Translations under genes and position numbers: made by a program
Assembly: GCA_022823505.1 (NCBI GenBank)
Contig: JAJEIA010000106.1
Coordinates: forward strand, 1 to 54,955
Direction: 5' to 3'
Source: Dehalococcoidia bacterium
GTDB taxonomy: Bacteria > Chloroflexota > Dehalococcoidia > Lucifugimonadales > UBA3495
DNA: 54,955 bases
Shown here: one piece after another, positions 1 through 7,003 of the stretch
Position numbering within the stretch: the stretch's first letter is position 1
How the letters are laid out: the number at the start of each line of letters is the position of its first letter
Notes under the pieces: generated by a model
Databases searched by the model: none
Seen by the model: only the letters and a program-made list of their open reading frames with translations
Told to the model about the DNA's origin: nothing

Positions 1-181
1 CTGCCCGTTGGCGGCGGCCTTTCAGATACTGCGAATCAGTCCAATTGGATTACGAGTCGGCGAACGCGAGCCTCACCAACGTATGTTTTAACCGTTGAAG
101 GTGGCTGTAGCACAGGGTTTCATCCGATGTCACCGCGAGCCTAATTAAGACGCGATTGCCCTGGCCGGAGTAGCTTTCGTG

Positions 182-211
182 TTGACAATGGCGAGCCTGC
201 GCCGCCAAAAT
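182..211 (+). promoter_or_regulatory. Possible sigma70 promoter for the first operon
   Basis: A perfect -35 hexamer TTGACA (182-187) is followed after 18 nt by CAAAAT (206-211), a 4/6 match to the -10 consensus. It would start transcription about 55 nt before the GTG of the GatC-like gene. The rest of the first 273 nt shows no convincing gene on either strand. Confidence 0.3.
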
Positions 212-273
212 TGCCCCAATGCGCGCCCCAACCTTCGGGCCGCGTCGTTTCACCCCAGTATGTGAGGTGCCCT

Positions 274-474
274 GTGGCAGATCTCAACGACGCCGATGTC
301 CGGGCTTTGGCAAAAGCCGCGGACATCAACATCCCCGACGATCTGGTGGCAGAAGTCAAGGAATCGTTGAACGGGCTGCTCGAGGCCCTGGCAGCCATCA
401 CCGAGCCGGACGTAGCCAACATCCAACCGCTGCCCATCATCGTGTCCGAAACGGCGCGCAAGCAGGAGGGGTAA
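274..474 (+). CDS. GatC/AtzG-like small amidase partner
   Basis: A 66-residue acidic protein that starts with LNDADVRALAKAADINIPDD and continues as a predicted helix with IQPLPI near the end. This resembles the GatC/AtzG-like family, small helical proteins that wrap and stabilise amidase-signature enzymes. The GTG start is chosen because a GAGGTG ribosome-binding sequence (264-269) precedes it; the frame is open further upstream, but those residues do not look like the family. It ends 2 nt before the amidase ATG, and its last codons (AGGAGGGG) supply that gene's ribosome-binding site, so the two are almost certainly co-translated and probably form a complex. The substrate cannot be told from sequence. 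Confidence 0.72.
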   Translation: MADLNDADVRALAKAADINIPDDLVAEVKESLNGLLEALAAITEPDVANIQPLPIIVSETARKQEG

Positions 475-476
475 TA

Positions 477-1898
477 ATGCCCGACGCCAACATCTGCTAC
501 CTGTCGGCAACCGAGTTGGGCGAGCGCATCGCCAGCGGCGACGTGTCGTCGCTGGATGCCACCGAGGCTTACCTGGAGCGGATCGCCAGCCTAGACGGCA
601 ACTATGCGTCCTATATCACCGTCACCGCAGACCGCGCCAGAGAGGACGCGCGCCGGGCCGACGCTGAGATCGCCGCCGGGAACCGCCGCGGCCCACTCCA
701 CGGCGTCCCGGTAGCCGTCAAGGACCAGTTCGACACCGCCGGCATCCTTACCACCAATGGGTCGACGATCCTCGGCGAGAACATTCCCAGCGAGGATGCC
801 ACCATCATGGAGCGTCTGAAGGCGGCCGGCACGGTGCTGCTGGGCAAGCTCAACATGAGCGAGTACGCCAGCGGCGACGCTTTCCGCCACCCCTACGGTC
901 GGCCGCGCAACCCGTGGGATACCGACCGTAACCCCGGAACGTCCAGCAGCGGCTCGGGAGCGGCAACCGCCGCGTTCCTGTGCGCCACCTCGCTGGGCGA
1001 GGACACCGGCGGCAGCATCCGCGGACCCGCCGCTTTCTGCGGGCTGGTCGGCATCCGGCCCACCTTCGGGCTGGTCAGCCGGCACGGCGTGTTCGGGGCC
1101 AGTTGGTCCATGGACACGGCCGGCCCGATCTCGCGCACCGTCACCGATTGTGCCCATACGCTTGCCGCCATCGCAGGCCACGATCCCAGGGACCCGCAGA
1201 CGTGGGACGTCCCGATTCCCGACTACGCGGCCGCGCTGGACGGCAACATTGCCGGCCTCCGGGTGGGTCTCATATCCGAACGCGTCCACACCGACGCCAA
1301 CGACCCCGAGGTGCGCGATGCCGTTATCGCCGCCGCGGGCGTACTGGCGGGACTGGGCGCCGACGTGAGCGAGGTGTCCATCCCGCTGATCGTCAATTCT
1401 TCCGAGATCTCCTACGGCATCATAAGCAGTGATGCGGCCATGCTGAACTGGGACATCATCTCCACCGACCGGCTGCGTGACCTGGACCACAACAACCAGG
1501 TGCGTCTCCTCATGGGCAGCATCCTGCCGGCCAAGGCATACCAGAAATCGGCAAGGCTGCGGGACGTCCTGCGCAGCCAGATACTGGCTGTGCTGGACGA
1601 GGTGGACGTGCTGGTCATGCCGGCCTCTTCGGTTCCGGCCACGCTGATCCCCGAAACCACCGGCCTGGGCACCAAGGCGGACGTGATTGCGGGGTTCAAG
1701 GGAAGGCGGGGGTTTACCGCGCCGTTCAACCTGGCGAACCTGCCGGCGCTGTCCATCAACTGTGGTTTCACGGCGTCGGGCCTGCCCATAGGGCTGCAGA
1801 TCGCCGGCAAGGCCTTCGACGAAACCACCCTGTTCCGCGCCGCCTACGCCTACGAGCAGGCCACCAACTGGGGAGAGCGCCGGCCGCCCGGCGTATAA
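477..1898 (+). CDS. Amidase signature family hydrolase
   Basis: A 473-residue amidase-signature enzyme, related to GatA, AtzF and indoleacetamide hydrolase, that hydrolyses a C-N amide bond. The Ser-cisSer-Lys triad is visible: Lys82 in VAVKDQFD, the cis-Ser in GTSSSGSG (154-161), and the nucleophile Ser180 in EDTGGSIR. Length is normal. The ATG has an AGGAGGGG ribosome-binding site 4-5 nt upstream, formed by the end of the GatC-like gene. A true GatA is unlikely because no gatB is present and a second amidase lies 0.4 kb downstream; the pair suggests catabolic amide hydrolysis. Its TAA stop lies inside a perfect TATAAT (1894-1899) that may serve as the -10 box of the next gene. Confidence 0.9.
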   Translation: MPDANICYLSATELGERIASGDVSSLDATEAYLERIASLDGNYASYITVTADRAREDARRADAEIAAGNRRGPLHGVPVAVKDQFDTAGILTTNGSTILGENIPSEDATIMERLKAAGTVLLGKLNMSEYASGDAFRHPYGRPRNPWDTDRNPGTSSSGSGAATAAFLCATSLGEDTGGSIRGPAAFCGLVGIRPTFGLVSRHGVFGASWSMDTAGPISRTVTDCAHTLAAIAGHDPRDPQTWDVPIPDYAAALDGNIAGLRVGLISERVHTDANDPEVRDAVIAAAGVLAGLGADVSEVSIPLIVNSSEISYGIISSDAAMLNWDIISTDRLRDLDHNNQVRLLMGSILPAKAYQKSARLRDVLRSQILAVLDEVDVLVMPASSVPATLIPETTGLGTKADVIAGFKGRRGFTAPFNLANLPALSINCGFTASGLPIGLQIAGKAFDETTLFRAAYAYEQATNWGERRPPGV

Positions 1899-1916
1899 TC
1901 GATACACCCCGTCTGA

Positions 1917-2282
1917 GTGTCAACGCTGATGCTGGTCCGAGATCACACCCAAACCTCCCTGGAATTCCTGGCCGTCTCCGACCGCGAGTTCGCCGCCGGA
2001 GACACGCTGCAAGCCTCTGAGAAACTCTGGGGTGCGGCGGCGCACGCCATAATGGCGGTGGCCCGGCGGCGGGGATTGGAACACGGCACCCACCGTGCGC
2101 TGATCAATGCGGCCAGGCAAATCGCCGACGAAGCGGATGACGAACGGCTGCGCTCTGGAATTCTCGCTGCGCGGCACTTCCACTCAAACTTCTACAACGG
2201 TACCATGGAACCCGAGGACATCGAGTATGACCGCCCCTTGGTGCACCGCTTCGTCGCCCTGATGCTCGCCCTTTTAGAATAG
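1917..2282 (+). CDS. PaREP1/HEPN-like helical protein
   Basis: A 121-residue all-helical protein with the pattern of PaREP1-type HEPN proteins: an N-terminal helix with QASEKLWGAAAHAIMAVA followed by ILAARHFHSNFYNG. Members occur as lone helical proteins or as parts of nucleotidyltransferase/HEPN modules. No nucleotidyltransferase partner is adjacent. The GTG start is as assigned, but an in-frame ATG four codons later is equally possible. A consensus -10 box TATAAT (1894-1899) overlaps the preceding stop codon and would give a very short leader. It sits between two amidase genes with 12 nt to the next ATG. Whether it acts as a toxin, chaperone-like partner or regulator is unknown. Confidence 0.65.
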   Translation: MSTLMLVRDHTQTSLEFLAVSDREFAAGDTLQASEKLWGAAAHAIMAVARRRGLEHGTHRALINAARQIADEADDERLRSGILAARHFHSNFYNGTMEPEDIEYDRPLVHRFVALMLALLE

Positions 2283-2294
2283 GAGGGTCGCCAG

Positions 2295-3644
2295 ATGCCC
2301 AGCCCCAACGAACTCACAGTGGCGGAGGCGGCGCGCGCCATCTCCCGGCGCGAACTCACCGCCGTCGAACTGGCAACGGCGTGCCTGGACCGCATAGAGG
2401 CACTGGACGAACGCCTCTTGGCCTGGGTGTACGTCGACCGTGAAACGGTGCTCGCCGACGCCCGCCTGGCCGACACGGCGGTGGCAGAAGGGCGACCGCT
2501 GGGTCCGTTGCACGGCGTACCCATCGGGCTCAAGGACATCTACTATACCGCCGGCATCCCGACCAAGGCGGGCAGCGAGGTCTACAAGGACTTCGTGCCG
2601 GACTACGACGCGACGTCGCTCACCCTGCTCAGGAAGGCCGGAGCCTTGATGCTGGGCAAGGCCGTAACCACCGAGTTCGCCTGCCTGGACCCGTCGCCGA
2701 CCTACAACCCGTGGAACCCGGCCCACACGCCGGGAGGGAGCAGCAGCGGTTCGGCGGTGGCAGTCGCCGCCCGCATGTGCCCTGCGGCGCTGGGCTCCCA
2801 GACGGTGGGCTCGGTTCTGCGTCCGGCCGCCTACAACGGCGTTGTGGGTTTCAAGCCGACCTTTGGCCGCGTGAGCCGCCACGGGGTAGTGCCGGTGAGC
2901 TGGAACCTGGACACCGTCGGCTGGCTGGTGCGTTCCGTTGAGGACGCCGCGCTGCTGTTGCAGGTCATGGCCGGGCCGGACGTGGCCGATCCCGTGTCGT
3001 CTCGCGAACCGGTGGGCGACTACTTGTCGGCCATCGTGGAGCCGGGCGCGCCTCGCATTGGGCTGGCGCGTCGTTACTTTTACGAAGGCGCAGATGCCGA
3101 GAGTCGCCGGCACCTGGACGCCGTGGCCGAGCAACTGGCGGAGGCGGGAGCGGAGATCGAGGAGATCCCGCTGGAGGAGAGCATCGAGGGCGCATATGTG
3201 GACCAGCGCCTGATCATGGCGGTGGAGGCGGCGGCCTTCCACGAGCCGATGTACCGTCGGCAAGCGGAAGACTATCAGACCAAGCTGCGGGCGATGCTGG
3301 CCGAGGGTCTGGCGGTCGACGGGATCGACTATTCTCGTGCCCTGGAGCGAAGGCGGCAGTTCACCACGGACATGGAAGAGGCCGCCAGGCGATGCGACGT
3401 GCTCCTGACGCCCGGGGCGCCTTCGCCTCCCCAGGCCGACCGCACCAACACGGGAGACCCGGCCTTCCAGGGTCCGTGGACTTCATGCGGCTTTCCGGCC
3501 ATTGCCCTGCCGTCAGGCCTGGCGGAATCCGGCGTGCCGCTGGGCATCCAGATGGTCGCTTCCCCCTTTGCGGAAGCGCGGCTGCTGGCCACCGCCGCAT
3601 GGTGCGAGGACGTGCTGGGGGTATCGCTGAACCCGCCGTTGTGA
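2295..3644 (+). CDS. Amidase signature family hydrolase
   Basis: A second amidase-signature protein, 449 residues, clearly divergent from the first. Triad candidates are Lys80 (IGLKDIYY), the cis-Ser in TPGGSSSGSA (145-154) and Ser173 in QTVGSVLRPA. The usual DTGGSIR is here QTVGSVLRP, a variant that places it closer to the AtzF/allophanate-hydrolase and aryl-amidase branches than to GatA. The ATG has a strong AGGAGGG ribosome-binding site and follows the HEPN-like gene by 12 nt. Physiological substrate unknown. Having two different amidases in tandem suggests use of organic nitrogen. Confidence 0.88.
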   Translation: MPSPNELTVAEAARAISRRELTAVELATACLDRIEALDERLLAWVYVDRETVLADARLADTAVAEGRPLGPLHGVPIGLKDIYYTAGIPTKAGSEVYKDFVPDYDATSLTLLRKAGALMLGKAVTTEFACLDPSPTYNPWNPAHTPGGSSSGSAVAVAARMCPAALGSQTVGSVLRPAAYNGVVGFKPTFGRVSRHGVVPVSWNLDTVGWLVRSVEDAALLLQVMAGPDVADPVSSREPVGDYLSAIVEPGAPRIGLARRYFYEGADAESRRHLDAVAEQLAEAGAEIEEIPLEESIEGAYVDQRLIMAVEAAAFHEPMYRRQAEDYQTKLRAMLAEGLAVDGIDYSRALERRRQFTTDMEEAARRCDVLLTPGAPSPPQADRTNTGDPAFQGPWTSCGFPAIALPSGLAESGVPLGIQMVASPFAEARLLATAAWCEDVLGVSLNPPL

Positions 3645-3701
3645 TTGGGCGAAATTATGGCGAATGATGTGCGAAACGTGTGATAGGCTTGTCTTTTGCC
3701 G

Positions 3702-3730
3702 TTGACACTCCTGCGCCGCCTGCTGATAAT
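3702..3730 (+). promoter_or_regulatory. Strong sigma70 promoter for moaD-moaE
   Basis: TTGACA (3702-3707), a 17-nt spacer and GATAAT (3725-3730, 5/6). Transcription should start near 3737, only about 4 nt before the moaD ATG, so the mRNA would be leaderless or nearly so. The longer possible reading frame that begins upstream at 3696 would run through the promoter and is therefore unlikely. Confidence 0.7.
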
Positions 3731-3740
3731 CAGAACGAAT

Positions 3741-3992
3741 ATGCAATTTGACGTTCGACTATTTGCCCTGTACCGGGAGCGAGCCGGGTCCTCGGTGGTC
3801 ACCGTGGACGTGCCGGACGATGCCACGGTGGGCGTGCTCACCGATGTGGTGCGGGCCATGCATCCGCGATTGGCTCCGCCCGAGGTGCGCATCGTGGTGG
3901 CGGTGAACGCCGAATACGCGGACGACGATCAAGCCCTGAACCCTGGCGACGAGGTTTGCCTGATTCCTCCCGTCAGTGGAGGACGCGGTTAG
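3741..3992 (+). CDS. moaD: Molybdopterin synthase sulfur carrier subunit MoaD
   Basis: An 83-residue ubiquitin-fold protein that begins MQFDVRLFALYRERAG and contains the MoaD-type stretch VNAEYADDDQALNPGDEV. MoaD carries a C-terminal thiocarboxylate that donates sulfur to precursor Z in molybdenum cofactor synthesis. The tail reads PPVSGGRG: the obligatory Gly-Gly is present but followed by Arg-Gly, whereas normal MoaD ends exactly in Gly-Gly. Either the last two residues are trimmed or the protein is an atypical carrier. moaE follows 16 nt downstream. The ATG is chosen because the promoter lies directly upstream. Confidence 0.88.
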   Translation: MQFDVRLFALYRERAGSSVVTVDVPDDATVGVLTDVVRAMHPRLAPPEVRIVVAVNAEYADDDQALNPGDEVCLIPPVSGGRG

Positions 3993-4008
3993 CGGAGGTC
4001 GCTGAGCC

Positions 4009-4488
4009 ATGATTATCCTGACTGACGAACCACTGGATCCGGTGGCGGTGACCGACGCCGTGCGCAAGGACGGCAACGGCGCAGTGGTGATCTTCCTGGG
4101 TACCACGCGGGACAACTTCGGCGGCAAGACCGTTACCCGGCTGGAATACGAAGCCTACGACGTGATGGCAATCAAGAAGATGGAAGAAGTGCGGGACAGC
4201 CTTTGCGCTGACTATGGGATCGAGGACATTGCCATCGCCCACCGGACCGGGCGCGTGGACGTGGGCCACATCAGCCTCGTTGTGGCTGTGGCGTCTCCCC
4301 ACCGGGTTGCGGCGTTCGAAGCGTGCCACGAAGCCGTGAACCGGATCAAGACCATCGTACCCATCTGGAAGAAGGAATGGTTCGCCGACGGCTCCCGCTG
4401 GGTGGCGTGCGAGGACCACGAGTTCGCGGACGAGGTCGAGCACCGTCACGCCCACGCGGAGCGCCACGCGGCGGCCGTTGGGGACTGA
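4009..4488 (+). CDS. moaE: Molybdopterin synthase catalytic subunit MoaE
   Basis: A 159-residue MoaE, the large subunit that transfers sulfur from MoaD to precursor Z. It shows the family motifs GAVVIFLGTTRD, the HRTGRVDVG stretch and VPIWKKEWF. Lys114 and Lys121 match the two active-site lysines of the family, with the same 7-residue spacing as in Escherichia coli. The C-terminus is extended by a His/Glu/Ala-rich tail. GGAGG precedes the ATG. It is cotranscribed with moaD and converges on rimM, whose stop codon lies 14 nt away with no obvious terminator between. The other moa genes are not in the window. Confidence 0.95.
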   Translation: MIILTDEPLDPVAVTDAVRKDGNGAVVIFLGTTRDNFGGKTVTRLEYEAYDVMAIKKMEEVRDSLCADYGIEDIAIAHRTGRVDVGHISLVVAVASPHRVAAFEACHEAVNRIKTIVPIWKKEWFADGSRWVACEDHEFADEVEHRHAHAERHAAAVGD

Positions 4489-4501
4489 AAGCGGATGACG
4501 G

Positions 4502-5080
4502 CTAGCGCAGACCGTCGATGAGGTGGACCAGCATCCTGCCAGCGGACAGGTCCACCTGCTTTATCACCTGCGAAACGGCCGGCAGCAGGATCTCCTCACC
4601 CGCCTGGGACTTGACGACGTAGACGTCGTTGCTGCCGGTTACCAGCACTTCCTGGACGGTACCCAGGTGTTCACCCTGGTCGGTGGCCACCGCCAGGCCG
4701 ACCAGTTGGTAATGGTAGTATTCCCCGGGCGGTAGATCAGGCGCGGGGTCGGCGGGCGCAATCAGCCACTGGCCGGCCAGGGATCGAACCGCAGTTGCGC
4801 CTTCCAGCCCGTCCAGCCGGATCAGGGCGTGGCCGCCGGGCAGCGGGCGAAATTCGGTAATGGCGCGGGATGTGCCGTCCACGGTAAGGTCGCTGCCGAC
4901 CTGGAACCGTGAAGGATTGTCGGAAAGGGGCTGTACCCGCAGGGTCCCGTCGGTACCGTGGGGTCGGATGACACGTCCGACCGCGACCGCATCGTCCGGC
5001 AACTGCGGCTCTGCATCAGGCAGCGGGTTACGCGGCGATGCAGGCCTTTGAAAACGCCGGGAACGCTTTCGGCTAGACAA
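4502..5080 (-). CDS. rimM: Ribosome maturation factor RimM
   Basis: RimM assists assembly of the 30S head near ribosomal protein S19. The N-terminal barrel starts at VAVGRVIRPHGTDGTLRVQPL and the PRC-barrel follows at YYHYQLVGLAV through GSNDVYVV and EILLPAV. As drawn, the protein has 192 residues from a TTG that overlaps the end of khpA. The first 25 residues are basic and unlike the family, so an internal TTG near 5002 (giving 166 residues) is a real alternative. It follows rpsP and khpA in the usual bacterial order; trmD, the common next gene, is absent. Confidence 0.92.
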   Translation of the reverse strand: MSSRKRSRRFQRPASPRNPLPDAEPQLPDDAVAVGRVIRPHGTDGTLRVQPLSDNPSRFQVGSDLTVDGTSRAITEFRPLPGGHALIRLDGLEGATAVRSLAGQWLIAPADPAPDLPPGEYYHYQLVGLAVATDQGEHLGTVQEVLVTGSNDVYVVKSQAGEEILLPAVSQVIKQVDLSAGRMLVHLIDGLR

Positions 5081-5300
5081 TCTCCAGCACGGCCCGGGTG
5101 CCGTCCTTGACTGCGGCTACCCGGAGGAGGACGCGCATCGCTTGGGCCACTCTTCCCTGGCGCCCGATGACCTTGCCCTTATCTTCGGGGGCTACTTCGA
5201 GGCGAATCACGATCTGGTCGCCTTCGTCAGATTCCGTAACCCGGACGGCTTCGGGATTGGACGTCAGCGACTGAGCGATGAACTCAATCAGCTCTTTCAT
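5073..5300 (-). CDS. khpA: KH-domain RNA-binding protein KhpA
   Basis: A 75-residue single KH domain protein (YlqC/KhpA). The nucleic-acid-binding GxxG loop is GRQG at residues 46-49 within GKVIGRQGRVAQAMR. KhpA forms a complex with KhpB/Jag and binds many RNAs in Gram-positive bacteria; the same role is inferred here. An upstream in-frame start exists, but MKELIEFI is the normal family start. It overlaps the end of rpsP by 17 nt and rimM by 8 nt, so the three genes form one translationally coupled operon. Confidence 0.93.
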   Translation of the reverse strand: MKELIEFIAQSLTSNPEAVRVTESDEGDQIVIRLEVAPEDKGKVIGRQGRVAQAMRVLLRVAAVKDGTRAVLEIV

Positions 5301-5553
5301 CCGAGTGGACCCTGCTGAAGATGTCATTCCGTTCAAAAATCTGCCGGACCGGGTCGGAGGGCTGGGCGCCCTTGCGCAACCAGTCGATCGCTCGGCTTTC
5401 GTCCAAGGTCACTGCCGGTGGGTCCGCCATGGGATCGTAGTGGCCAATGCCGTCGATGTACGCGCCATCCCGTGGGTTGCGCTTCTCGGTAACGACGATT
5501 CGGTAGTAGGGGCGGCCTTTTTTTCCTACGCGTCGAAGGCGAATCCGTAGCAT
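5284..5553 (-). CDS. rpsP: 30S ribosomal protein bS16
   Basis: An 89-residue bS16 that begins MLRIRLRRVGKKGRPYYRIV, with the family stretch NPRDGAYIDGIGHYDP and the C-terminal WLRKGAQPSDPVRQIF. CGGAG lies 5 nt before the ATG; the frame is open upstream, but family alignment and the ribosome-binding site fix the start. It is the first gene of rpsP-khpA-rimM. Two sigma70-type promoters and a structured leader lie upstream, suggesting both constitutive and leader-mediated control. Confidence 0.96.
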   Translation of the reverse strand: MLRIRLRRVGKKGRPYYRIVVTEKRNPRDGAYIDGIGHYDPMADPPAVTLDESRAIDWLRKGAQPSDPVRQIFERNDIFSRVHSDERAD

Positions 5554-5592
5554 CTGTACTCCGTGTTGCTGACTTGGTATACGTCGGATTCC

Positions 5593-5621
5593 AATGTATG
5601 GATTTGCTTCCCGTTTGTCAA
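5593..5621 (-). promoter_or_regulatory. Proximal rpsP promoter (P2)
   Basis: On the minus strand: TTGACA (5621-5616), a 17-nt spacer, TACATT (5598-5593, 4/6). The predicted start near 5585 gives a leader of about 32 nt before the rpsP ATG. Confidence 0.6.
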
Positions 5622-5682
5622 ACGAAATCCCGCGCCGTGAACGGGCAAACCGGGCGGAAAACGAGCGGCGCTGGAATCGAAA

Positions 5683-5700
5683 CGGGGCCACGAGGCCCCG
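5683..5700. other. Hairpin in rpsP leader
   Basis: A perfect 7-bp GC stem CGGGGCC/GGCCCCG with a 4-nt loop. On the minus strand it is followed by GTTTCGATT, which is too short a U tract for a confident terminator. It lies between the two rpsP promoters and could act as an attenuator or a leader-protein binding stem. Confidence 0.4.
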
Positions 5701-5734
5701 ATAAACCGCAAAACAGGGAGGAATTAAATTGATA

Positions 5735-5818
5735 TCGGGCCCAGACTGGACCTTTGGCTTGTCGCCCGATACTTCCCCAGGACCTCTGGGGCGACGGTAG
5801 ACACTGGTCTGGGCCCGA
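5735..5818. other. Long-range stem; candidate structured leader RNA
   Basis: A perfect 12-bp inverted repeat, TCGGGCCCAGAC (5735-5746) and GTCTGGGCCCGA (5807-5818), closes an 84-nt element. Inside are two competing hairpins that share bases: GTCGCCC/GGGCGAC (5761-5767 with 5789-5795) and CCCCAG/CTGGGG (5775-5780 with 5786-5791). Read as plus-strand RNA the long stem extends with two G-U pairs and a G-C; read as minus-strand RNA it lies in the leader between rpsP promoter P1 and the gene. It does not match SRP RNA, 6S RNA or tmRNA by eye. No coding explanation was found. Confidence 0.5.
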
Positions 5819-5854
5819 CTGACGGGCTAAATTCCCTTTTGAAAAGCGATGACG

Positions 5855-5926
5855 CTAAGAGGCGTTCACCCCGTCGTGTCCAGACTGGTGCCTACCATCG
5901 CCCCAGCATGTTAAACTGTGTTCCAT
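5855..5926 (-). CDS. Possible 23-codon leader ORF upstream of rpsP
   Basis: A short frame, ATG to TAG, encoding 23 residues (begins MEHSLTCWGD). It is preceded by AAAGGAGGTGAT, an essentially full complement of the 16S rRNA 3-prime end, with about 9 nt between GGAGG and the ATG. The RNA start predicted from promoter P1 lies about 40 nt upstream. The peptide has no recognisable family. The unusually perfect ribosome-binding site is the main evidence; it could instead mark a ribosome standby or regulatory site. An overlapping ATG 7 nt upstream would give a 13-codon frame but sits too close to the ribosome-binding site. Confidence 0.4.
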   Translation of the reverse strand: MEHSLTCWGDGRHQSGHDGVNAS

Positions 5927-5972
5927 TAGCCATCACCTCCTTTCTCAAAGTTCCGCACGAGCGGTTAGCCCT

Positions 5973-6001
5973 AATCTACAATCAGGAAATTCTATTGTCA
6001 A
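5973..6001 (-). promoter_or_regulatory. Distal rpsP promoter (P1)
   Basis: On the minus strand: TTGACA (6001-5996), a 17-nt spacer, TAGATT (5978-5973, 4/6). The predicted start is near 5966. The -35 box overlaps the TTG start assigned to the divergent fmt gene. On the plus strand TACAAT (5977-5982) in the same segment could serve as the fmt -10 box, so the two directions may compete. Confidence 0.6.
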
Positions 6002-6978
6002 CCCATCCCGCGCGCGAATCTGGTTACACGTTCACGCCGGATAATCCGCTACGCGTGGTCTTCATGGGGACCCCCCAGTTCGCCGTGCCAACGCTGGACG
6101 TTCTGGCTGGTGATCCCGGCGTAGCATTGGTGGCCGCGTACACTCCACCGGACCGGCGAAGCGGCCGCGGCCGGGTGATGGAGCCGTCCCCGGTCAAGGC
6201 CAGGGCCGAGGAACTCCGTGTCCCGGTTTTCCAGCCGCGCCGGCTGCGTGGTGAGGGCGCGGTGGCCGAGTTGGCGGCGTTGGACCCGGACATCATAGTG
6301 GTGGTCGCGTATGGTCTCCTGCTTCCCGCTGACGTTTTGCAGCTTCCCCGCTACGGTTGCCTGAACCTGCACCCCTCGTTGCTGCCGCGTCACCGGGGGC
6401 CTTCCCCGGTGCCCGGAGCCATTCTCGCCGGTGATGCCACCACGGGCATCACCCTGATGCTCCTGGACGAAGGGATGGACACGGGCCCGGTGATTGCGCA
6501 ACGCTCCCGGGAACTGCGCTCGGACGACAACGCGGACACCCTCACCGATGCGTTGTTCCGTGAAGGGGCGTCGCTGCTCCACGATACGCTTCCCAAGTGG
6601 GTGTCCGGACGCATGGAAGTCCGCCCGCAGGACGAAGCATTGGCCACCTACACCTCCAAAATGGACCGAACCGACGGCGTAGCCGATTGGGGCCAGCCGG
6701 CAGAGTTCCTCTGGCGTCAGCAACGTGCCTACACGCCCTGGCCGGGCTTGCATACCGCGTGGAATGGCAAGGGCATCAAGCTCCTGGATGTGGCACCTTC
6801 GTCCGGGCCCGCCGCGGAACCCGGGGCGGTAATCCGGGTGGACGGGGACATGCTGGCCGTGGGAACGGGCGACGGGCTGCTGGTCGTGTCGCGCCTGCAG
6901 CTGGCGGGCAAACAGGCTGCCAACGCCTCCGACTTCATCCACGGTTATCCTGACTTCGTCGGCGCCCGGCTGGGCTGA
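5995..6978 (+). CDS. fmt: Methionyl-tRNA formyltransferase
   Basis: Formylates initiator Met-tRNA using 10-formyl-tetrahydrofolate. The N-terminal domain shows VVFMGTPQFAVPTL, YGLLLP and LNLHPSLLPRHRG with the following DEGMDTG aspartate; the C-terminal OB-like domain carries the WPGLHTAWNGKGIKL region. With the TTG start it has 327 residues, normal for Fmt. The TTG is chosen because AGGAA lies 7-8 nt upstream. GTG at 6055 or ATG at 6064 would remove a roughly 20-residue N-terminal extension and cannot be excluded. It is divergent from rpsP with overlapping control elements. Translation genes cluster here (rpsP, rimM, fmt). Confidence 0.94.
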   Translation: MSTHPARESGYTFTPDNPLRVVFMGTPQFAVPTLDVLAGDPGVALVAAYTPPDRRSGRGRVMEPSPVKARAEELRVPVFQPRRLRGEGAVAELAALDPDIIVVVAYGLLLPADVLQLPRYGCLNLHPSLLPRHRGPSPVPGAILAGDATTGITLMLLDEGMDTGPVIAQRSRELRSDDNADTLTDALFREGASLLHDTLPKWVSGRMEVRPQDEALATYTSKMDRTDGVADWGQPAEFLWRQQRAYTPWPGLHTAWNGKGIKLLDVAPSSGPAAEPGAVIRVDGDMLAVGTGDGLLVVSRLQLAGKQAANASDFIHGYPDFVGARLG

Positions 6979-7003
6979 CCCGAACGCACGGGGCGATGCC
7001 GGC

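Noticed and set aside
4770-4800. A tRNA T-arm-like GGTTCGATCCC on the minus strand
   Set aside because: It lies in the middle of rimM, and no acceptor or anticodon stem can be formed around it.
5735-5818. SRP RNA, 6S RNA or tmRNA in the rpsP leader
   Set aside because: The conserved loop and tag-peptide motifs of these RNAs are absent on both strands.
5926-5950. Resemblance to the 16S rRNA 3-prime end (ATCACCTCCTTTCT)
   Set aside because: Only the anti-Shine-Dalgarno part matches; upstream bases do not fit 16S rRNA. It is better explained as a strong ribosome-binding site on the minus strand.
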